Below, one piece after another: positions 44,301-54,999 of a DNA stretch of 64,000 nucleotides; the first letter of the stretch is position 1, and each line of letters opens with the position of its first letter. Where the stretch lies: positions 68,364,638-68,428,637 of the forward strand of contig CM043699.1 in NCBI GenBank assembly GCA_023935145.1. Reading direction: 5' to 3'. Position numbers and translations under genes: made by a program. Under the pieces are notes generated by a model. That model was given only the letters and a program-made list of their open reading frames with translations, was not told the origin of the DNA and ran no database searches. Origin of the DNA: Bretschneidera sinensis. Taxonomy: Eukaryota; Streptophyta; Magnoliopsida; Brassicales; Akaniaceae.

Positions 44301-44987
44301 AAAAGGAATGAAACTCATAATAAGTAGGGATGTTATTTTTAATGAATTGTTATTTCCTTATTTGGAGAAAACTAACCCTGTAGGGGCTAGTGAGCAAACC
44401 AGTCCGAAATTTGTGGAGCATCGCATCAAGGAGAATTCAGTTTAGGTAGAGCAAGGAAGACAAGAGGGTTTGGACCAGGTAGAGCCCATTAATGAAGGCC
44501 ATGCCCAGGATACTCAAGAGGAGGTTGAACTAGAAGAGGTTGATACAGTAAGTCAGAATGATTACCAGCTCACAAGAGACCTGGGAATGAGGGTGGTCAG
44601 ACCACCTTTGAGATATGGGTTTGCGAATGCTAATGTAGCATCTCTTTGGACAGAAGGAGGGATGGTTGAACTAGAAACTTACATGGAAGCCATGGAATGT
44701 AAGGATTCGTCAAAGTGGCAACTAGCTATGGAGGAAGAAATGGATTCTTTGAGGAAGAACAACTCTTGGGAATTGGTGCCCAAACCAGAAAAACAGTGAG
44801 TTGTGGATTGTAGGTGGATCTACAAGATCAAAGAAGGGAACATTCCTGGGGATGAAGTCCGGTATAAAGGTAGGCTGGTGGCGAAGGGGTTCACACAAAG
44901 AGAAGGCATAGATTTCACCGAAATATTCTCACCAGTTGTGAAGTACAAGACGATACGGATAGTATTGGCAATGGTGGTCCAATTTGA
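44301..44987 (+). pseudogene. copia C linker and RT N-terminus, cut off
   Basis: An acidic linker (ELEEVDTVSQNDYQLTRDLG) precedes the RT start: WQLAMEEEMDSLRKNNSWEL, GRLVAKGFTQREGIDFTEIF, SPVVKYKTIRIVLAMVVQFD. The frame then runs straight into LTR sequence at about 44987. No catalytic RT residues remain. Confidence 0.82.
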
Positions 44988-45332
44988 TTGGGGATTCAAG
45001 GGACTTGTAAGTGGAATTTTCTTGGGGAAAATTCCAGGGTAACTCAAGACCTTATCACTTTCTTTTCTCTATTCTTTTATTCTTCAAGAACGGTGTTAAG
45101 ATCAAGATTAAATCGTGTTCTTGAAGAGGTGTTGCTGTAATTGTAAGAACCATTGATTTAGTGCAGAGGGCTCGGAGCAGCTCAAGGGGACATAGGCACA
45201 TTGCCGAACCTCGATAACAAATTGCTTGTGTTCTTTCTTGCTTCATTTGCTGTCTCTTTTCTTTACAAGTCATTCTAGACTTGGGTGTTTGGAAGATCAC
45301 CACCTGGGCATCTTGAGGGTGGTTTCCCAACA
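44987..45332 (+). repeat. Partial 3' LTR of copia C
   Basis: From GATTGGGGATTCAAGGGAC to GGTTTCCCAACA: the last 345 bp of an LTR. In this part it resembles the copia B LTR more than its own 5' LTR, since it contains the GGAATTTTCTTGGGGAAAA segment that 41875-41905 lacks. It also contains an AGATCAAGATTAAATCGTG phrase otherwise found in the leaders. Confidence 0.8.
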
Positions 45333-45337
45333 TCAGG

Positions 45338-46800
45338 GAGAATGTAAGATACTTGCTAACTGTCTTATTTCTCCCTTAACTGCTAGTAAATAGTTGAAGA
45401 AGGGTTATGAGGGCTATTTGGCATATGTGGTGGATTCTAGCAAGGAGAGTAGGAAGTTAGAAGAAATCTTGGTAGTAAAAGATTTTTCTGATGTATTCCC
45501 TAAAGAGTTGACTGGGTTGCCTCCCAATAGGGAGATTGAGTTTTCTATTGAGGTGATTCCAGGATCAGCACCCATATTTATAGCACCTTATAGAATGACA
45601 CTAGCTAAATTGAGAGAGTTAAAAGTTCAGCTTCAGGGGTTTCTAGATAAACAATTTATTCGACCTAGTATGTCACCCTGGGGAGCCCATGTGTTGTTTG
45701 TCAAGAAAAAGGACGGGACAATGAGGTTTTGTATTGATTTTAGACAGTTGAATAAGATCACCATCAAGAATAGATATCCTTTACCCAGGATAAATGATTT
45801 ATTTGAGTAGTTACAGGGAGCTAGAGTGTTTTCTAAGATAGACCTGAGATCGGGTTATCATCAATTGAGGATAAAGGAGGAGGACGTGCCCAAGACTGCT
45901 TTTAGGACATGTTATGGCCATCATGAGTTTCTGGTGATGACATTTGGGCTGACTAATGCTCCTGCAGCATTTATGGACCTTATAAATCGATTGTTTAAAC
46001 CATTCTTGGACAGATTTGTGATTGTGTTTATTGATGATATTTTGGTATATTCCAAGAATCAAAAGGAGCATATACAACATTTGGAGATAGTGTTAGAGAT
46101 TCTGAGGAGAGAGAAATTATATTCAAAGTTCTCTAAGTGTGAGTTTTGGTTGAGCGAAATATCTTTCTTAGGGCATGTTGTGTCGGGAGAAGAGATAGCA
46201 GTTAACCCATAGAAAGTAGAAGCAGTGTTAAAATGGGAAAAACCCATGAGTGTAACTGAAATTAGAAGTTTTTCGGGGTTGGCTGGTTATTATAGGAAAT
46301 TTATCCAAAATTTTTTATATGATTACTAGACCATTGACTAAATTGACCAGGAAGGGCGTGAAGTTTAGGTGGTCAAAGGAATGTGAGAGAAATTTTCAAC
46401 TGTTGAAAGAAAAATTAACTATTGCCCTGGTATTAGTGCTTCCTTCTGATGATGAAGGATTTGTGGTATATAGTGATGCGTCACATCAGTGGTTGGGATG
46501 TGTGTTGATGCAACATGGGAGAGTTATAGCTTATGCATCTAGGCAACTGAAGAACCATGAGAGGAATTACCTGACCAATTATTTAGAATTGGCTGCCATA
46601 GTTTTTGCCTTGAAGATTTGGAGACATCATTTATACGGAGCCAATTGTGAAATTTTTACTGATCATAAAAGTTTGACGCATTTACCGACTCAGAAGGAGT
46701 TGAATTTGAGGCAAAGGAAGTAGATGGAGTTGATTTGTGATTATGACTGTACAATTCATTATCATCCAAGAAAGGCTAATGTAGTAGCGGATGCATTGAG
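45338..46800 (+). pseudogene. Chromovirus reverse transcriptase and RNase H
   Basis: After a linker ([31 protein letters not shown]) RT shows [69 protein letters not shown] and the catalytic [11 protein letters not shown] (about 46030). RNase H follows: [45 protein letters not shown], then HPRKANVVADALS. Stops at 45389, 45808, 46210 and 46721 are all TAG, at places where the family has glutamine or tryptophan. There is a small shift near 46315. Motifs are otherwise well kept. Confidence 0.88.
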
Positions 46801-48400
46801 TGGAAAGGCTACAAGGAAATTAGCTGCTATTGGGAGTCATAATACTAGCTTGATGATAGAATTAAGAAGAATAAGGATGCAGTTCAGTGTCAATGATAGA
46901 GGAGTATTGATGGTGAATATGGTGATACAATCTTCTATTAATGATCGTTTATTATAGATGCAGGGTAGAGATGAGGGGATAGAGAAGATCAGATAGGAAG
47001 TGTTGAGTGGGAAGCCAACCGAGTTTAGAATTAGAGAAGATGGTATGATGGTATTGGGGCATAGAGTTTGTGTTCCTAATAATGTGGAGATGAGAAAGGA
47101 GATACTAAGGGAGGCTCATGATTCTGTATATTCCATGCACCCGAGTAATAATAAGATGTATAGGGGATTGAGACAAAATTATTGGTGGTCTGGGATGAAG
47201 AATGATGTAGCGTAATATATTTCTAGATGTTTGACTTGTCAACAGGTGAAGTCTTAGAATAGACATCCAGCAGGTTTATTACAACCTCTTCCAGTAGCTG
47301 AGTGGCCATGGGAAAACGTGAGTATGGATTTTGTCTCTGGTGTTCCCCATACCCAGAGGGGACATGACGCTATGTGGGTTATAATGGATAGACTTTCTAA
47401 GTCTTCACATTTTCTTCTTATTAAAACTACATGGAGTTTAGAAAAGTTGGCTGAATTGTATATAGCGGAGATAGTAAAATTACATAGAGTACCCTTGAGC
47501 ATTGTATCAGATAGAGATTCTAGATTTACCTCTAGATTTTGGAGAGGTTTCCAAGAAGCTATGGGTACTCAATTGCAGTTTAGTACAGCTTTCCATCCAC
47601 AAACTGATGGGCAAACGGAGAGAATCATCATAATACTAGAAGATATGATGAGGGCAAGTGTATTGAGTTTCTCAGTGAGCTGGAATGCTTATTTGCCTTT
47701 GATCAAGTTTGCATACAATAATCAGTATCAAACTAGTATTGGGATGGCGTCATTCGAGACTTTATATAGTAGAAGGTGTAGAACTCCAGTATGCTGGGAA
47801 GAAGTTGGACAGAGAAAGATATATGGCCTCGAAATGATAGATTTGACTACTGAGAGTTTCAAACTGGTTAAGAAGAACCTCATAGCAGCCTAGAAAAGAC
47901 AGAAGGGATATGCTGATAAAAGAAGACGACCTTTCAAGTTCCAAGTTGGTGATTGGGTATTTTTGAAAATATCTCCATGGAAGGGTGTGTTGAGGTTTAA
48001 AAAGAAGGAAAAGTTGAGCCCGAGATTTATGGGGTCATATGAGGTGATCGAGAGAATCAGACTATTAGCATATCGATTGGATTTGCCCCTAGAGTTAAAG
48101 CAATTACATAATGTGCTTCATGTATCACTGCTGAGAAAGTACTTACATGATGAATCCCATAGTATCTCGAATCAGGCGATAGAATTTCAGGAAGATTTGA
48201 CTTTTATGTATGTACCGGTCAGATTTTTAGACAAAAAAGAACAAGTCTTGAGAAATAAAGTCATTCCTTTAATTCAAATATTATGGCGGAACAAAGATGT
48301 CGAAGAAGTTACGTGGGAGCATGAAGCAAGAATGAGGAAGGAATACCCCCAACTTTTTCTTGAATTAGGTAAGGAAATTTCGGGGACGAAATTTTTGTAA
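46801..48400 (+). pseudogene. Chromovirus integrase with C-terminal chromodomain-like segment
   Basis: HHCC finger: HDSVYSMHPSNNKMYRG to CLTCQQVK (about 47118-47253). Core: VSMDFVSGVP, IVSDRDSRFTSRFW and HPQTDGQTERIIIILEDMM hold the D,D,E residues. The GPF/C-terminal part (KLSPRFMGSYEVIERI) and LHNVLHVSLLRKY follow. The end (VRFLDKKEQVLRNKVIPLIQ, LWRNKDVEEVTWEHE) is the truncated chromodomain typical of Tekay-type chromoviruses, which guides insertion into heterochromatin. Stops at 46957, 46996, 47215, 47258 and 47893 are mostly TAG. The frame ends at 48400. Confidence 0.88.
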
Positions 48401-48412
48401 GGTGGGTAGAAT
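48399..48412 (+). other. PPT of chromovirus
   Basis: AAGGTGGGTAGAAT abuts the 3' LTR start TGTAATACCC. Confidence 0.75.
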
Positions 48413-48476
48413 TGTAATACCCGTATCTATAAATTAAGGGTAGAGATGTACTTTAATAAATATGATATAAAGTTAA

Positions 48477-48519
<43 letters not shown>

Positions 48520-48681
48520 AAAGGCAAAAAGTTAAATTTTTATAAAACAATTCAAAAAAAAAATTGGCAACAGGTCCCTGTTGCTAAGAGAGCAAACCTT
48601 GCTGCATGTAAGGAAACAAGGCTGTTGAGGTTTCAAAATGAATTTCGAGAGTTGCAAATTTTTTTTGGTTATATATATATA
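48413..48681 (+). repeat. Chromovirus 3' LTR, first 269 bp
   Basis: Matches the start of the 5' LTR (15463-15720), with two TA tracts (48482-48518 longer, and 48671-48682). It breaks off in the second TA tract. The rest is not in the window. Confidence 0.88.
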
Positions 48682-48688
48682 TGTTGAC

Positions 48689-50042
48689 TGGTTACGCTCA
48701 AAGAATAACGCGATAGTTGAAGCATAGCTTTGGAGTGTCGATTCCACAGGGAGACAAATTAAAAGAATAGTAGAAAGATCAAAGAAACTAAAGAACAATA
48801 TTGAATGATTGATGGAGAACAAAGATTAATTTTTGAATACAAAGTAAAGTAAAGTAAAGCAAAGCGTCGGGAATCACTTGCATAAATATGGTATTTTAAT
48901 TATTCTTAATTCATTGAATAACTCAATTGGGAATTCACTTCCCAATTCCCAATCAGAAGATGTAAATTTATAAACCAAGATTAAACCAAATGTAACCCTT
49001 TGAAAAATCATTCACCACTTTTAAAATACGTAAATTATTATCACTATTTAGAAAATCCAATGACGACAATATACTTAGGAAGTGATATTGCAGCAAAGAA
49101 CTAAATAAATATAGATAATTAATCCAAACATAATCAAAGAGCTAAACCATTCAATAGAAAATACATGACTGAATCTATAAACAGAATAAATTCTAAGATT
49201 ATTCGGAAAAGAAAATATCACTGATGAATTGCAAATGATAAAACAAAAGAGTTTTAGTAATTGAAACTCAAATACATAAATCAAAAATAAACAAAAATAC
49301 CATTAACTATGCAAGTTCATCCCTAGCCCCACTTGAGAATTTAGTTACCTATAAATATAATGGACAACGAAAATCTCAAGGGAAAGATTTGATCTTTCCG
49401 TGAGCATCCCCCCTTGGCAGCAAAGCCTTGGAGATTCCTCAGCTTGCCCTCCAAAAATCCTCTGGATTGCTCCCAAAAAAGCCCTCCAGATCTGCTCCCA
49501 AATCATCTTCAAATTTGAAGTGGAGTGGGCCTTTTATAGGGAAACCCCAATAGTGCAATGTATTTCTAATTCGATGTGGGATATTTCATGATTGCGCTCG
49601 ATCATAGCCTAGAGCACTTGAGCGCAACATGGTGTGCTGCAAAGTATTTCTAACTGATGCAGGATTTCGAAGTGCGCACCTATGCTCGATCATAAGTCTG
49701 GTGCGCTCCAACGCACTAGGCATCTTCCAGCTTGACCTTTGTCTACTAAACCTGCCATAACTTTCTCTAGAAAAATCATTTTTACGAGTCGTAAAATTCT
49801 CCAGAAAATAGACTTCCGGATCTTTCTATGAATATATGGCTCATCTCCTGGTTCTTCCTGAATCAATATAGTTTAATTTGAAAAAATGACCGATCTGTAT
49901 GGGCAATTCTGGTAATTTAATGAAACTCCTTTCCAAGTGCTTGTGAACCTGTTAAACAATGAAAAACAATTCAAAGTAACAAATTCCTAAGCTAACAAAC
50001 GTAAATTAAGGGGCTAAAATATGCAATATTTGGCACTCATCA
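48689..50042 (-). repeat. 3' LTR of element D
   Basis: 1354 bp, TGGTTACGCTCAAAG to GGCACTCATCA on plus. It carries a decayed palindrome array at 49590-49712 and a minus TATA-like CCTATAAAAG at 49540-49531. Confidence 0.9.
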
Positions 50043-50060
50043 AATACCCCCAAACTTACA
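50043..50060 (-). other. PPT of element D
   Basis: On minus, TGTAAGTTTGGGGGTATT directly before the 3' LTR start TGATGAGTGCC; nearly the same as in gag-only element 1. Confidence 0.85.
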
Positions 50061-50082
50061 TTTTGCTAGTCCCTTAGCAAAA
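50061..50082 (-). other. Conserved hairpin beside the PPT, with compensated change
   Basis: TTTTGCTA and TAGCAAAA form a perfect 8-bp stem around the loop GTCCCT. Relative to element 1 (TATTGCTA/TAGCAATA), one base pair has flipped from A-T to T-A on both sides of the stem, so pairing is kept. Confidence 0.7.
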
Positions 50083-51412
50083 CAAAATAAAAAAAAAAAC
50101 TAAATGAAAAACAAAAAACACAAAGATAAATCCATCATTCATGGTACCTAAAATTTCAGCATCACACAAAACCATCATATTCAGTCATGAGTAAGCTTAA
50201 AATGTAAACCCATCTTCGCAATGAATAAGAATTTTAAAATCTAATTACTTACAAAAGGTAGGCTAAGGCATCACAAGTCTGACCCAGTGTAAAGTGAATT
50301 AGCATATAAAGATGAGGCTTTTAAGTAACTCCAATGTGCAATGTTTTCATGTCTCAAGATTCACATAATTTCTCATCAGAATAAACAATGATGGCATAGT
50401 TTTATTTTATTCTCTCTTTTATTATAAGGCTCTACTATGTTTAGTTCCCTTAAGCTTTCTAATTGACCCATGTAGCGAGTGTTGAGTCAATGACTCCCAA
50501 ACCAAATGATTTTCAGGCATTAGGTGTAAAGACACCCCTAAGGACTTACTAACTCGAGTAAAGGCTACGAAACTAAACTGGCCTTAATGCTACCAAGCAA
50601 AATCCTACATTTTGACGTGAACACTCACTGCTTACTGAGGCAAGAGGTTTAGTTACTCAGCAAAAATTTTCTCAATGATCATTATGAATAAAATTCCCAC
50701 CTTTTGACGTGAACGCTCACTGCTTACTGAGGCAAGAGGTCCAGTTACATAGCAAAAATTTTATTAATGATCATCATGAGCATTTTTCTCTTTTTGTGCA
50801 AAATTTTTTTTTAAAGTGTTTATCCAACAAGTCATTCAGTTTCAGTTGAGTCTTGGAAACATACACATTAAACTCACATGTCATACCTCACACTATTTTA
50901 TGCTATTGTGTTCGTGTCAGATTAGATCAAACATATGAATTCTCAAATTCCTAACAGAAGTAACAAAATTTTAAAACTCTATCATCAAATCATGTGTTCA
51001 AGATTTTAAGCTCACTAATGACATCATATCACAGTATTCATTTAGATCAACCAAAATTTTTTAGAACAATATGAACATGCATTTATCTTTTCAATAATAA
51101 AAAAACTGGGACAGAGTGTGTGTGAATATGTCTCCCATACCCCCAAACTTAAACTACACATTATCCCCAATATGTGAATAACATGGTAAGATATGACCTG
51201 GGAGATGGAGAACGAGCTGGACAGGCATGGCTCATAGCATACCCCTAAACTTGAACTGATGCGCACATTTGCCCTTGAAAAAGAAACTCGAAGGTAATAC
51301 TGGAAAACAAGAAAATACTAATAGTAAACAAGAAAAGAAATATGAAAAACAATAAAAATAAAAATAAAAGGATATGCTATGGGGTGCCTCCCATGAGCAC
51401 TAAGTTTTACGT
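50083..51412 (-). other. 3' non-coding region of element D
   Basis: Homologous to 10954-11794. A unit of about 90 bp around GAACRCTCACTGCTTACTGA is present twice (50612-50698 and 50702-50785). Two further PPT-like sites are CATACCCCCAAACTTAAAC (51136-51154) and CATACCCCTAAACTTGAAC (51237-51255). No gene is seen. Confidence 0.65.
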
Positions 51413-53123
51413 CTTCAGCCAGACGTTTTATTCCCTCCTAGAAAAACATAAGTTGAATGCACCAGCAACTGCTTCACTTCCAAATTTGGTGCTTGCATGC
51501 TTTGGAGAGGCCTCAAGGATGTTATCAGTAACATCTACCGATTCTGGCTCAACATCTGCTCTTGTGAAACCATGGGTGAGGGTGAACTCCAATGGATTAA
51601 GGTGATGGACTTTTTCCATGAGTGAGTCAATCATGTATACCTAGTGGCTCTCGTCCACATCTTCTGATTTGTTCCTTGTTAGGATGTGTAATGACTTAAC
51701 ACTTTGTGTCACAATGGCATTAACCTCCTTCAAATTCTTTTGTGCCAGGTGTTGACCATGGGGTGTGGACTGAGCTTAAGAAGGGAACTTACCTCGCTCA
51801 TTCACACTCAAGGAGCTCATCAATTTGGACACTTGGCTCTTTATCTCCTTACTTTCTTTAACAACCTGCGTAATCAAAGATTCAAATCTTTAATTAGTCT
51901 TACCCTGTGCCTCAATAAACGCATGCAAAGTTTCTTCTAAAAGACTCCTAGAAGATGCAGGTGCATGATATGGTGCAGGATATGATCTAGGGGGTTGTGC
52001 AGGTGGCTGGTTTTCAGACTTCCAGCTAAAATTGGGATGATTGTGCCACTCTGGATTATAGGTATCAGAGAAAGGTGAAAAAAGGCTTCTTGTACATAGT
52101 TAAGGCATTACATTGTTCCTCATACATCCCTCTCATCTCAACAAATGTGGCACACTCTTGGGCGAGATGATCTACCCCGCCACACACAAAACATGGTCCA
52201 AAAGACTTTACATGATTAGCTACGTGTGTTGGCTTTAAGCCCCTAGTTTTTAACACATCTAGCTCCCTAGTGAGCATCTCGACCTTAGCCTTTAGGTTAT
52301 TCTCTTCCCTAAGATGGTAAATTCCACCACCATTTGGGTTTCCTGCAAGTCATGACCTATTTGTGCTTTCATTAGCACTAGGTCCAGTCCAAGTGTGAGC
52401 TTTTTCAACAAGCTCATTGAGGTATTCTATGGCCTCATCAGGATCTTATGTAAGAACTCACCATTACACATCATCTCCACAAATTGACACTCTCTATATG
52501 TAAGTCCCTTATAAAAATAGCTCACTAAGCGCCAATTCTCATACCCATGGTGAGGGCATATACTCAACAACTCCTTAAATCTCTCCTAAGACAGATATAA
52601 AGTCTCACTGTCCTTTGTGCAAAGGTGGAGATTTGCCTTTTTAAAGCATTGGCCTTATGTTTGGGAAAGTATTTATTAAAGAAGACCCGAGTCATCTCAG
52701 TGCACGACCCAATAGATCGTGGTCTCAGTGTGTATAGCTAACTCTTAGCTCTATCCTTCAAAGAGAAAGGAAAGAACTTAAGTCTCACAATGTCATCAGT
52801 TTCATTTTGACTATGAAAAGTCGCAACTACTTCCTTAAACTCCCTAATGTGCACATATGGGTTTTCATTTTCCAAGCCATGAAACGTAGGGAGTAACTGT
52901 ATCATCCCTATTTTAAGATCCAGTTGGTGAGTGTTCGCTGGAAACATGATGCATGATGGTGTGGCTATGCGTGTAGGGTGGAGGTAATCCTGAAGGGTCC
53001 TAGTGGGTTGATCTCCATGTTCACTCATCTCTTCAGGACTAGATGGATTGTCAAATAAAGAATTTAAAAAAGTTTGATTCTGACTCTAGCACAGGCTTAC
53101 AAGCAAATCTATCCAAGGTGTCT
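51413..53123 (-). pseudogene. Element D gag, heavily decayed, with pol-linker remnant
   Basis: The start is HRYRDTLDRFACKPVLE-like at about 53123, with the usual start methionine region GCATGCA intact upstream. The open piece 53028-52738 (SEHGDQPTRTLQDYLHPTRI, ENENPYVHIREFKEVVATFH) matches Athila gag. A zinc knuckle CFVCGGVDHLAQEC lies at about 52190-52149. The end (DVTDNILEASPKHASTKFGS and neighbours, 51634-51428) matches the C-terminus of element 1's gag. Many stops and indels. There is no TAA after AFIEA here: a CAG codon follows, unlike in Athila and E. Confidence 0.75.
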
Positions 53124-53281
53124 CTATATCTGTGCATGCAAGGTAACAAAATAATAATAAAAATACTATAAAAAGAAAAAAGAGAGAAAAAAAATAATGC
53201 AGCAAGCTAAAAGAATGAACGAAGTTACCGCCTTTACAAACTGCTGAAAAGAAAACTATCTAGCAATTCTTCTACCGTCTC

Positions 53282-53298
53282 CTCGGCAACGACACAAA
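53282..53298 (-). other. Decayed primer binding site (tRNA-Asp) of element D
   Basis: On minus TTGTGTCGTTGCCGAGG, a mutated version of the TGGCGCCGTTGCCGGGG site, in the right place next to the 5' LTR. Confidence 0.7.
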
Positions 53299-53302
53299 AA
53301 TT

Positions 53303-54649
53303 TGATTATGCCCAAAGAATAACGCGGTAGTTGTAGCACAGTTTTGGGGTGTCGATTCCACAAGGAGACAAATTAAAAGAATAGTGGAAAGAACAAAGAA
53401 ACTAAAGAACAATATTGAATGATTGATGGAGAACAAAAATTAATTTTTGAATGCAAAGTAAATTAAAGTAAAGCGTCGGGAATCCCTTGCACAAATCTAG
53501 TTATTTAATTATTCTTAATTCATTGAATAACTCAATTGGGAATTCACTTCCCAATTCCCAATCAGAAGATGTAAATTTATAAACCAAGATTAAACCAAAT
53601 GTAACCCTTTGAAAAATCATTCACCACTTTTAAAATACGTAAATTATTATCACTATTGAGAAAATCCAACGATGACAATATACTCAGGAAGCGATATTGC
53701 AACAAAGAACTAAATCAATATAGATAATTAATCCAAACATAATCAAGGAGCTAAACCATTCAATAGAAAAAGCATGACTAAATCTATAAACAGAATAAAT
53801 TCTAAGATTATTTGGAAAAGAAAATATCACCAATGAATTGAAAATGATAAAACAAAAGAGTTTTAGTAATTGAAACTCAAATACATAAATTAAAAATAAA
53901 TAAAAATACCATTAATTGTGCAAGTTCATCCCTAGCCCCACTTGAGAATTTAGTTACCTATAAATATAATGGACAACAAAAATCTCAAGGGAAAGATTTA
54001 ATCTCGCCGTAAGCATCCCCCCTTGGTAGCAAAGCCTTGGGGATTCCCCAGCTTGCCCTCCAAAAGTCCTTCGGATTGCTCCCCAAAGCCCTCCAGATCT
54101 GCTCCCAGATCATCTTCAAAGCTGAAGTGGAGTAGGCCATTTATAGGGAAACTCCAGGAGTGCAATGTGTTTCTAATTCGATGTGGGATACTGCCCAAGT
54201 GCGCTCGATCACAACCTGGTGCACTTGAGCGCAGCATGGTGTGCTGCAAAGTATTTCTAACCGATGTGGGATGTCAAAGTGCGCACCTGTGCTCGATCGC
54301 AGGTCTGGTGCGCTCAAGCGCACTCGGCATCTTCCAGCTTGACCTTTGTCTACTAAAACTGCCATAATTTTCTCTAGAAAAATCATTTTTATGAGCCATA
54401 AAATTCTCCAGAAAATAGACTTCTGGATCTTTCTAAGCATATATGGCTCATCCCCTCGTTCTTCTTGAATCAATATAGTTTTATTTGCAAAAATGACTGA
54501 TCTGTACGGGCAATTCTGGCAATTGAGTGAAACTCCTTTCCAAGTTCTTGTGAACCTGTAAAACAACGAAAAACAACTCAAAGTAACAAATTCCTAAGCT
54601 AACAAATGTAAATTATGGGGCCAAAATATGCAATATTTGGCACTCATCC
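53303..54649 (-). repeat. 5' LTR of element D
   Basis: 1347 bp, TGATTATGCCCAAAG to GGCACTCATC on plus, partner of 48689-50042. Palindrome array remains at 54198-54325; TATA-like CCTATAAATG on minus at 54147-54138. The right end has lost the expected final A. Confidence 0.9.
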
Positions 54650-54999
54650 CTCACCTATTTTTTAATGATGACAAAACACAACTCTTATTATACTAACAGT
54701 GCTATCTAAGTGTATTAAGCGATAAAAGCATTCAACCAAGGATCAAGGTGCAAGAACTCAACTCGAATCAAACAACAAGTCAAGATAGAAGATCTAGTAT
54801 AGGGACAAGGTATTTAAACAAGTTGTAAATCTCACTTGTTTAGGTAAAAAGCTGGTCTTATGGCTCCTTTTGAAAAATCCTCTTTACATAACTTTTCAAT
54901 CAAATGTTTTAAGTTAAAAACATTTCAAAACATGAAAACTGGGTTGTTAAGCAACCCAGTCGACTGGGTACTTATACCAGAAGACTGGTATATGGGACA

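Larger units (their letters stand above)
40053..45332 (+). mobile_element. Ty1/copia element C, with solo LTR inside and a deleted 3' half
   Basis: Plus strand. 5' LTR 40053-40097 plus 41367-42175, PBS 42177-42188, gag from 42429, integrase, and RT start. At about 44987 the RT frame (VVQFDW) is fused to the last 345 bp of an LTR. TCAGG flanks both ends (40048-40052 and 45333-45337). Unlike copia A and B, it has the ordinary FSPVVKYKTIRIVLAM sequence at the RT position where they are deleted, so it comes from another branch. Confidence 0.87.
15463..48681 (+). mobile_element. Ty3 chromovirus (Tekay/Del type), interrupted four times
   Basis: The parts belonging to it are: 5' LTR 15463-15720 and 31141-32592, PBS 32597-32608, gag 32679-34158, protease 39703-40052, pol 45338-48400, PPT 48399-48412, and the first 269 bp of the 3' LTR 48413-48681. 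Order gag-PR-RT-RH-IN plus a C-terminal chromodomain-like segment and a tRNA-iMet primer site define a Tekay/Del-type chromovirus. Copia A and X sit in its LTRs, and copia B and C between gag, protease and pol. Many stops and shifts make it inactive. The end of its 3' LTR is not in the window. Confidence 0.85.
48689..54649 (-). mobile_element. Gag-only Athila-like element D
   Basis: Minus strand, about 6 kb: 5' LTR 54649-53303, decayed tRNA-Asp PBS, gag remains 53123-51413, non-coding 3' region, PPT, and 3' LTR 50042-48689. No pol is present. Its gag is related to Athila/E, while its 3' part is related to gag-only element 1. The LTRs differ at roughly one base in ten to twelve in the parts I compared, so it is clearly older than element 1. 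No clean target duplication: TTGAC on the left against CTCAC on the right. Confidence 0.82.
48682..54999. mobile_element. Unidentified element X, fragments around element D
   Basis: TGTTGAC at 48682-48688 and 54650-54999 (CTCACCTATTTTTTAATGATG...) look like one LTR start split by element D: many plant LTRs I recall begin TGTTGAC followed by a similar CACC..TTTT..GATGATGAC phrase. The 54650 part has no coding sequence but holds hairpins: GGGTTG/CAACCC at 54941-54957 and a 16-bp palindrome ACCCAGTCGACTGGGT at 54954-54969. Its class is unknown; copia is a guess. Confidence 0.4.

Noticed and set aside
45338..48400. Endogenous pararetrovirus (caulimovirid)
   Set aside because: Order PR-RT-RH-IN with an integrase and a chromodomain-like end, plus LTRs and PPT, shows a Ty3 chromovirus. 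No movement or coat protein was seen.
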